Assembly: GCF_036178845.1 (NCBI RefSeq)
Contig: NZ_CP108070.1
Coordinates: forward strand, 124,001 to 188,000
Length of the DNA stretch: 64,000 bases
Source of the DNA: Streptomyces sp. NBC_00271
GTDB taxonomy: Bacteria > Actinomycetota > Actinomycetes > Streptomycetales > Streptomycetaceae
Reading direction: 5' to 3'
Shown: one piece after another, positions 58,201 to 64,000 of the stretch
Layout of the letters: each line of letters starts with the position of its first letter
Numbering within the stretch: position 1 is the first letter of the stretch
The notes under the pieces: generated by a model
Seen by the model: the letters and a program-made list of their open reading frames with translations, nothing else
Told to the model about the DNA's origin: nothing
The model's database searches: none
Made by a program: the position numbers and the translations under genes

Positions 58201-59634
58201 ATGACGACGAAGAAGCCGCTCCACACCGGTTCGCACGACCTTCCGGTCTCCTCAGCGCTCGCCGAGTTCCTCATGGGGAACTGGGAGTCTTCGCCGCGAG
58301 CCGATCCGCCCCCGCAGTCGATCGCACCGTGGGCGGCCAAGCGGCGCGACCGGCTGTCCGCGCGCTTCCCCGGCGAACGGCTCGTCGTTCCCTCAGGCGT
58401 CCTCAAGGTGCGCAGCAACGACTGCGACTACCGGTTCCGGCCGCACACCGCGTTCTCGTACCTGACGGGTGGGACCGAGCCGGGCAGCGTCCTGATCCTC
58501 GAACCGACCGCCTCTGGTCACGAGGCGGTGCTGCACGTCCGTCCGCGATCCCCGCGCGACACCGGGGAGTTCTACCGCGACCGCCGCTACGGCGAGATCT
58601 GGGTCGGCCGCCGCGCCACCCTCGACGAGGCCTCCGCACTGCTCGGCGTGGCGACCCAGGGTCTCGACGACGTGCCCGCCCGGCTGAAGGGCGCGCGGCC
58701 GGCCCGCTTGCTGCGCGGCGTCGACCCGGAGATCGACGCGCTCCTCGACAGCACCGGCCGCGAAGAGGCCGACCTCGAATTCGCCTCGTTCCTGTCCGAG
58801 ATGCGCCTGGTCAAGGACGAGTGGGAGGTCGAGCAGCTGCAGATCGCGGTGGACGCCACGGTGGCCGGATTCACCGACGTCGTGCGCGCACTGCCCGAGG
58901 CCGTCCGCCATCCGCGCGGCGAACGCTGGGTCGAGGGCGTCTTCGGCCTGCGCGCCCGCCTCGAGGGCAACGGCCTCGGCTACGAGACGATCGCCGCCGC
59001 CGGAGTGCACGCGTGCGTACTGCACTGGATCGCCAACGACGGTCCGGTCCGTCCCGGTGACCTGCTGCTGCTCGACGCCGGCGTCGAGTCGGACACGCTC
59101 TACACCGCCGACATCACGCGCACCCTTCCGGTGAGCGGCACCTTCACCGCCGCGCAGCGCGACCTCTACGACCTCGTGCTCGCCGCGCAGGACGCCGGTA
59201 TCGCGGCGGTCCGGCCGGGCGCGCGTTTTCGTGACTTCCACCTCGCCGCGATGCGGGTCATCGCCGAGGGGCTGCACTCCTGGGGCCTGCTCCCGGTGAC
59301 GCCGGACGAGGCCCTTGAGCCCGGGAGCGGTCTGTTCCGCCGCTACACGTGGTGCAGCAGCGGCCACATGCTGGGCATGGACGTCCACGACTGCGCCGCG
59401 GCCCGTGCCGAGCAGTACCTGGACGGCGTCCTGGAGGCGGGCCATGTCCTGACCGTCGAGCCGGGCCTGTATCTCCAGCCGGACGACCTGACGCTGCCGC
59501 CGGAGCTGCGCGGCGTCGGCGTGCGCATCGAGGACGATCTGGTCGTCACCCAGGACGGCGCCCGCCTCATGTCGTCGGCGCTGCCGCGCACCGCGTCGGC
59601 GATCGAGGCGTGGATGGGCGAGCTCCTGGCCTGA
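58201..59634 (+). CDS. pepP: Xaa-Pro aminopeptidase (M24B)
   Basis: A 477-residue dinuclear metallopeptidase that removes the residue before a penultimate proline. The N-terminal AMP_N domain ('RRDRLSARFPGERLVVPSG', 'NDCDYRFRPHTAFSYLTGG') is followed by the pita-bread catalytic domain. Metal ligands are all visible: Asp in 'LLLDAGVESDTLYTADITRT' (two Asp), His in 'SSGHMLGMDVHD', Glu in 'TVEPGLYL' and Glu in 'GVRIEDDLVV'. It is divergent from the secreted collagenase across 249 bp; collagen degradation releases Pro-rich peptides that this cytosolic enzyme could finish, a plausible but inferred link. It ends at a bidirectional hairpin. Confidence 0.93.
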   Translation: MTTKKPLHTGSHDLPVSSALAEFLMGNWESSPRADPPPQSIAPWAAKRRDRLSARFPGERLVVPSGVLKVRSNDCDYRFRPHTAFSYLTGGTEPGSVLILEPTASGHEAVLHVRPRSPRDTGEFYRDRRYGEIWVGRRATLDEASALLGVATQGLDDVPARLKGARPARLLRGVDPEIDALLDSTGREEADLEFASFLSEMRLVKDEWEVEQLQIAVDATVAGFTDVVRALPEAVRHPRGERWVEGVFGLRARLEGNGLGYETIAAAGVHACVLHWIANDGPVRPGDLLLLDAGVESDTLYTADITRTLPVSGTFTAAQRDLYDLVLAAQDAGIAAVRPGARFRDFHLAAMRVIAEGLHSWGLLPVTPDEALEPGSGLFRRYTWCSSGHMLGMDVHDCAAARAEQYLDGVLEAGHVLTVEPGLYLQPDDLTLPPELRGVGVRIEDDLVVTQDGARLMSSALPRTASAIEAWMGELLA

Positions 59635-59635
59635 C

Positions 59636-59655
59636 CCCGCGCCCCGGGGCGCGGG
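59636..59655. terminator. 20-bp perfect GC palindrome, bidirectional terminator
   Basis: CCCGCGCCCCGGGGCGCGGG between the convergent pepP and LysR genes, one base after the pepP stop codon. Confidence 0.7.
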
Positions 59656-59672
59656 CGCCGCCGTAACCGGCC

Positions 59673-60632
59673 CTAGGAATAGGGCAGATGGAACGTCTGC
59701 GCCGCCCACGCCTGGAAGTGCGCCGACCGCGTGATGAGGTCGCGGTAGGACGCGTGCGCGGAGCTGAACAGTGTCTCCGTGATGTCCTCCGTGACCTGGT
59801 CGCGGCGCCATGCGAGCAGGTAGCGGGTCCACAGCGGTGTGCCGGTCAGCGGTTTGACGATCACGCCCTGGTCCGGCCGGGTCGTAGCCTGCACGATGGA
59901 GACGCCGAGTCCCTCGGCGATCATGTCCTGGAGCTGGAGCCGGTCACCGAGGTACTCGTGGACGGCCGCGGGCGTGAACCCGGCTGCCGCGCAGGCCGCG
60001 TAGAACACGCCCGGCCAGCCGGCACCGTCGTCGGGGGTCAGGAACCAGGCCTCGTCGGCGAGTTCGGCGAGGGGGACCTCCATGCGGTGCTTGAGCCGGT
60101 GACCGGCGGGCAGGGCTACGAAGGCGGGTTCGTTGACGATCTCGCGATGCGCCACGGCCGCGGAGTGCCGCAGCTCCATTCCGGGGTAGTCCGCGGCGAT
60201 CGCGGCGTCCAGCTCGCCCTTCTCCAAGTGCTCGACTATCTCCGACGACGGGTAGACGCTGCTCACCGTCAGCGTGAGATCGGGCCTCCGGCTGCGTATA
60301 CGGACGACCATGCCGGACAGGACGGGCGAGTTGGTCGCCGCAAGGCGCAGGACCCGGGGTGCTTTGACGCCGCCCGCCGCCGGACGGCGCCTGATGGCAT
60401 CCGCACGGGCCAGAATGTCGCGCGCCTGGGTCAGGACCTCAAGGCCGTACTGGGTCGGTTCGACTCCCGACGCGGTACGCACGAACAAGTCCTCGCCGAA
60501 GAGGCGCTCGATCCGGCGCAGTTGGGTGCTCATCGCCGGCTGCGAGTACTTCAGGAGTGCCGCGGCGCGCCCCAGACTCCCGGCGTCGGCGATCGCACAC
60601 AAGGTCCGCAGATGCCGAAGCTCCAGGTCCAT
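59673..60632 (-). CDS. LysR-family transcriptional regulator
   Basis: A 319-residue LysR regulator. The N-terminal winged helix-turn-helix 'MDLELRHLRTLCAIADAGSLGRAAALLKYSQPAMSTQLRRIER' (as helix blocks) is typical. The effector-binding domain (~95-300) has 'VLRLAATNSPVLSGMVVRIRSRRPDLTLTV' and 'LGDRLQLQDMIAEGLGVSIVQATT'. It points away from the MFS-isochorismatase gene at 61177, with 544 bp between them, so it could regulate that gene from the operator-like repeat at 61073-61107; this is inference from position. Start ATG 60632. Confidence 0.92.
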   Translation of the reverse strand: MDLELRHLRTLCAIADAGSLGRAAALLKYSQPAMSTQLRRIERLFGEDLFVRTASGVEPTQYGLEVLTQARDILARADAIRRRPAAGGVKAPRVLRLAATNSPVLSGMVVRIRSRRPDLTLTVSSVYPSSEIVEHLEKGELDAAIAADYPGMELRHSAAVAHREIVNEPAFVALPAGHRLKHRMEVPLAELADEAWFLTPDDGAGWPGVFYAACAAAGFTPAAVHEYLGDRLQLQDMIAEGLGVSIVQATTRPDQGVIVKPLTGTPLWTRYLLAWRRDQVTEDITETLFSSAHASYRDLITRSAHFQAWAAQTFHLPYS

Positions 60633-61072
60633 CGTCCGGGCTCCTCGTCTCGACGCCCCTGCCGTCCGCGGTCACCGGGCGACTCTAGCGGTGGTTCGTC
60701 AGGGGGTCAGCAGGCGGAGGGTGGAGCCGGACACGTCGATGCCGGACGGACACACAGGCACGTGGAGGAGTTCGGCCGGCCGGGGGTGAACTGCGAGGCC
60801 GTCGTCGCCTGTCCGGGGACCCGCGTGTGCGGGGACTTCTGGTCCTCCGGTTCTGGCCGGGGCTGCGTCTCCCCCGGTTCACCGGCGTCGCCGCGTGAGG
60901 GGCGTGGTGGTGGGGCCGTGCCGTCCGTGGTGCGCGTCGGCGGTGATCGCAGAGGGGGCGGGCGCAGAGGAAGCGGTCGCGTTGCCGTGTTCGTCGCCGT
61001 CCGGGGTGCGGGGCCCGGCGGGCTGCGCCGGGACCGTTCTGCGGCCGGGGTGGACGGCCCCGGTGGAGATAG
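60633..61072. other. Intergenic, no gene recognised
   Basis: About 440 bp between LysR and the operator of the MFS-isochorismatase gene. No family resemblance in any frame. Confidence 0.45.
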
Positions 61073-61107
61073 GCAGGCTGCCTGTTAATATTTGTCAGGT
61101 GGCCTGC
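61073..61107 (+). promoter_or_regulatory. Imperfect 12-bp inverted repeat around an AT-rich core
   Basis: GCAGGCTGCCTG (61073-61084) and CAGGTGGCCTGC (61096-61107), 10 of 12 positions complementary, around TTAATATTTGT, the only AT-rich patch here. It lies 70 bp before the MFS-isochorismatase start. Probable operator overlapping the promoter. Confidence 0.6.
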
Positions 61108-61176
61108 TCATCTCCGCCGGGATCTCCCCAGCAGGCCTGCCCCGTAGCGGAAGGTCCCGGAGGAAGGAGCCGCGCC

Positions 61177-63309
61177 GTGCCGTCTGCCGGTGACACCCGC
61201 ACTCCGGAGCGGATATCCGAGGCCGGAGCGCCCCGTGGCAATCCCTTCGGTGCGCGCTTTGTGGCGCCGCTGTACCTGGGGGCCTCGCTCAACCCGGTCA
61301 ACAGCTCGATCATCGCGACGGCGCTGGTCGCCATCGCCGCGGCCCTGCACATCCCCGTCGGGGACACCGCGATCCTGATCTCCAGCCTCTATCTCACCAG
61401 CGCGCTGGCCCAGCCCGCCGCCGGGCGTCTCGCCGAGGAGTTCGGGCCCCGGCGGATCTTCGTGGCCGGTATCACGCTGGTGCTCGCGGCCGGGATCGTC
61501 GGCTCGCTGGCCCACTCGCTGACGGCACTGATCGTGGCGCGGGTACTGATCGGCGCGGGCACCTCGGCGGGCTACCCGGCGGCGATGCTGCTGATCCGCC
61601 GCCGCGCCGAACAGGCCGGCCACGCGGCCCCGCCGCGCGAGGTGCTCGGCGGTCTGTCGATCACCGGTGCCGCCACCGTCGCCGTCGGCCCCGCCATCGG
61701 CGGACTGCTGATCGGCTGGGCGGGCTGGCGCGCCGCCTTCTGGATCAACATCCCGGTCGCCGCCGTCGCCCTGGTCCTGGCGCTGGCCGGGGTCGCCCGG
61801 GACCCCGAACCGGTGCGCTTCGGCTCGCCCCGCGCGCTCGCCTCCCGCATCGACCTGCTCGGCATGCTGGGCTTCGGCGGCTCGCTCACCGCGCTGATGG
61901 TCTTCCTCGACGCGCTGCCGCGCCTGGAGTGGCCCGCGCTCGCCGCCGCCCTGGTCCTCGCCGCCGCCCTGGTCGGCTGGGAACTGCGCGCCGCCCAGCC
62001 CTTCCTCGACGTACGGCTGCTCGTCGCCAACGGCGCCCTGACCCGCACCTACCTGCGCAACGGCCTGACCCTGATGGGCACCTACGTGATCCTGTACGGG
62101 CTCACCCAGTGGCTGGAGGTGGCCCGCGGCCTGTCCGCCTACCAGGCCGGGCTGATGCTGATGCCGATGGGTGTGCTGACCGCCCTGGCCGCCCGGGTGG
62201 TGTCGCGGCGGGCGGTGGTGCGGTGGCCGCTGATCGCCTGCGCGGTCCTGCTGCTCGTCGGCGCGGTGGCCACGCTGTTCGTGGGCAGCGGCACCCCGAT
62301 CGCGGCGGTCATCTGTGTCACCGCGGTCTTCGGCCTGACCTCCGGCGCCGGGACGGTCGCCAACCAGACCGTCCTCTACCAGGAGGCCCCCGCCGCCGCG
62401 CTGGGCACCGCTTCCGGACTGCTGCGCACCTTCGGCTACATCGGGTCCATCGCCTCGGCGGCGATCACCGGCACCGCCTTCCACCGCGGCGTGAGCGACA
62501 GCGGCCTGCACTCCATAGCGTGGGTGCTGGTCGCGATCTCCGCTCTCGTCCTCGTCATGACCGTCCTCGACCGGCAGTTGGCCCGCGCCGACCGGCACCA
62601 CACGAACCAGCCCCCGGCCGGGGCCCGGAATCCGGGCCCCGCGCCCAGCACAGAACCCACTCACACAGAACCCCCTCGCACAGAAAGCCGATCCGCCGAC
62701 ATGACCACTGGTACGCACACCGCCCCCGCCCTCGACCCGGCCCGCACCGCGCTGCTGCTGATGGACTTCCAGCCCGTCGTGCTCGGCGCCGTGCCCGACC
62801 CGCAGGGCGTGCTCGCCCGCGCGGGCGAGGCACTGGCCTGGGCCCGCGCCCACGGGGCGCACGTCGTCTTCGTACGCGTCGCGCTCGCGGAGAAGGACGC
62901 CGCCGCCGTGCCCGCCCACAACAAGACGTTCTCCCAGGCCGTCGCGGCCGGGTACCTCACCGACGGCACCGCGGCGACGGCCGTGCACGAGTCCCTGAAG
63001 GCCGGGGAGGACGATCTGACCGTGCGCAAGACACGCATCAGCGCCTTCGCCAGCGACACCGACCTGCGCGCCGAACTCCGCGCCCGCGGCGTGGACACCC
63101 TGGTCCTCGCCGGGCTGTCCACCAGCGGCGTGGTGCTGACCACCCTGCGGCAGGCGGCCGATGAGGACTACCGCCTGTTCCTCCTGGCCGACGCCACCGC
63201 CGACCCCGATCCGGAGGTGCACCGGGTGCTCATGGAGAAGGTCTTCCCCCACCAGGCCGAGATCATCAGCACCGCGGACCTCGCCGCCCTGAGCACGGCA
63301 GCGGCGTAA
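61177..63309 (+). CDS. MFS exporter fused to isochorismatase-family hydrolase
   Basis: A single 710-codon frame. Residues ~20-470 are a DHA2-like MFS transporter ('SLNPVNSSIIATALVAIAAAL', 'SALAQPAAGRLAEEFGPRRIFVAG', 'WRAAFWINIPVAAVALVLAL'). A ~40-residue Pro/Thr/Ser linker leads into an isochorismatase/cysteine-hydrolase domain with Asp in 'ALLLMDFQPVVLG', Lys in 'TVRKTRISAFASDTDL' and the nucleophile position in 'LVLAGLSTSGVVLTTLRQA', where Ser replaces the usual Cys. GTG 61177 follows AAGGAG. An internal ATG at 62701 could start the hydrolase alone, but no Shine-Dalgarno precedes it. Confidence 0.82.
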   Translation: MPSAGDTRTPERISEAGAPRGNPFGARFVAPLYLGASLNPVNSSIIATALVAIAAALHIPVGDTAILISSLYLTSALAQPAAGRLAEEFGPRRIFVAGITLVLAAGIVGSLAHSLTALIVARVLIGAGTSAGYPAAMLLIRRRAEQAGHAAPPREVLGGLSITGAATVAVGPAIGGLLIGWAGWRAAFWINIPVAAVALVLALAGVARDPEPVRFGSPRALASRIDLLGMLGFGGSLTALMVFLDALPRLEWPALAAALVLAAALVGWELRAAQPFLDVRLLVANGALTRTYLRNGLTLMGTYVILYGLTQWLEVARGLSAYQAGLMLMPMGVLTALAARVVSRRAVVRWPLIACAVLLLVGAVATLFVGSGTPIAAVICVTAVFGLTSGAGTVANQTVLYQEAPAAALGTASGLLRTFGYIGSIASAAITGTAFHRGVSDSGLHSIAWVLVAISALVLVMTVLDRQLARADRHHTNQPPAGARNPGPAPSTEPTHTEPPRTESRSADMTTGTHTAPALDPARTALLLMDFQPVVLGAVPDPQGVLARAGEALAWARAHGAHVVFVRVALAEKDAAAVPAHNKTFSQAVAAGYLTDGTAATAVHESLKAGEDDLTVRKTRISAFASDTDLRAELRARGVDTLVLAGLSTSGVVLTTLRQAADEDYRLFLLADATADPDPEVHRVLMEKVFPHQAEIISTADLAALSTAAA

Positions 63310-63446
63310 CCGGCACGACGCCGGGCGGCCCTCGGTACTGGTGGGGTCTCGTATTCAACTGCCGCCAGATCTCTGCGGGGCTCAGTCTCGGCTGTCACCG
63401 TCAGTGATATCGGGCAACAGTGTGGTTCGAGCCGCGCCCGGGTGTC

Positions 63447-63845
63447 TCAGCAGTTGGCGCTGTAGCGGATACACCCGGGCGAGGGGGCGTGGTCGGTATC
63501 CCACTGGTGCTGTGTGGCCCCCAGTATCAGGCCAGCCAGGAGAGCCACCAGCAGGTGTGCGATCGCCGTCCAGGGGGCACGGAACAGTCCCGCGAGTACT
63601 GCCACGATGAGTACGGCGACCAACAGCACCCACACCCGATTGATGTGCGCGAGGGTTGCCGCGTCGACCTGCGCCTTGTCGCCTTGCGCCGCCCATACCT
63701 CCATGCCGAGGCCGAACATCCAGTCCAGCACCAGCCACGCGGTCTCCAGTAGGGACAGCGGTACCGCGAGGGCAAGGTCCGCGCCCCGGCGTGTTCGGTG
63801 CGCCCAGGGGCGCCAGCGATTCGGCGCTGGAAGGGGATTCGTCAT
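63447..63845 (-). CDS. Small membrane protein (possibly DUF6234-like)
   Basis: A 132-residue protein with three hydrophobic helices ('ADLALAVPLSLLETAWLVLDWMFGL', 'VWVLLVAVLIVAVLAGLF', 'AHLLVALLAGLILGA') and an extracytoplasmic C-terminus with two Cys ('SPGCIRYSANC'). It resembles small Streptomyces membrane proteins I would place near DUF6234, but the match is weak. Start ATG 63845 ('MTNPLPAPNRW'). Function unknown. The remaining 155 bp to the window end hold nothing recognisable. Confidence 0.6.
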   Translation of the reverse strand: MTNPLPAPNRWRPWAHRTRRGADLALAVPLSLLETAWLVLDWMFGLGMEVWAAQGDKAQVDAATLAHINRVWVLLVAVLIVAVLAGLFRAPWTAIAHLLVALLAGLILGATQHQWDTDHAPSPGCIRYSANC

Positions 63846-64000
63846 GGCTGCAGGGTGCCGAGCCTGGTGTTGACACGCATGAGTACGCGTACCCAATTCC
63901 GCGTCGACGGCGGCGAGCGGCAGGAGCGCCGATCACGCGAGGGAAGGGCTGTGCGGATGGCTGCCTTCGCGAAGGCCGCAGCCGGATGGCGACGGCATTT

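Noticed and set aside
1..64000. CRISPR array or prophage
   Set aside because: No regularly spaced direct repeats and no phage structural, integrase or lysis genes were seen.

Overview
The window is high-GC DNA with actinobacterial codon bias, and it most likely comes from an accessory region (chromosome arm or large linear plasmid) of a Streptomyces. The pointers are an SsgA-type sporulation protein, HxlR/TetR/AraC regulators of Streptomyces type, rare TTA codons in regulators (bldA-style control), and a dense mix of insertion sequences and broken genes.

Layout. 0-9 kb: a CPA1 Na+/H+ antiporter, an IS481-type transposase, an HxlR/NmrA divergent pair, an IS982-like element carrying a YrdB-family passenger gene, an ankyrin protein, an HNH-nuclease scrap, a DHA2 exporter and a truncated transposase. 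9-13 kb: a small secreted protein (copy A), an ssgA-like gene with an IS3 element in its last codons, and TetR A. 13-25 kb: DUF4240, AraC, GMC oxidoreductase, lipoprotein, DUF6584 and APH genes among IS scraps, plus the second IS982-like/YrdB element. 25-36 kb: an MFS transporter behind a perfect palindrome, a TnpB element with a divergent ribbon-helix-helix gene, a second HxlR/NmrA pair, a crippled Ku gene, a decayed HINT-RNase A-like toxin with an intact partner gene, a VOC protein, and secreted protein B divergent from TetR B.

36.6-47.7 kb holds the most interesting protein-coding system: four translationally coupled minus-strand genes (alpha/beta-hydrolase, caspase/VMAP-C, MoxR AAA+ ATPase, and a 1,495-residue protein joining SAV_2336/vWA-like, P-loop, dead trypsin-like, CRP/FNR and TerD modules), divergent from a membrane NACHT NTPase. 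It looks like an elaborated vWA-MoxR-VMAP ternary conflict system.

47.7-53.6 kb is a nest of decayed mobile DNA. An IS605-type element has truncated an isocitrate-lyase-like gene, and its tnpB is in turn split by an IS110-family element. The non-coding end of that IS110 element contains both guide loops of a bridge RNA: one matches the tnpB target site, the other matches the element's own ends.

54-64 kb is calmer: an atypical tRNA-Gly(UCC)-like gene with its own terminator, a calcineurin-like phosphoesterase, a secreted M9 collagenase, PepP, LysR, an MFS-isochorismatase fusion and a small membrane protein.

Across the window, two paralogous TetR/secreted-protein loci 23 kb apart share six copies of one operator motif, which suggests a single small regulon.
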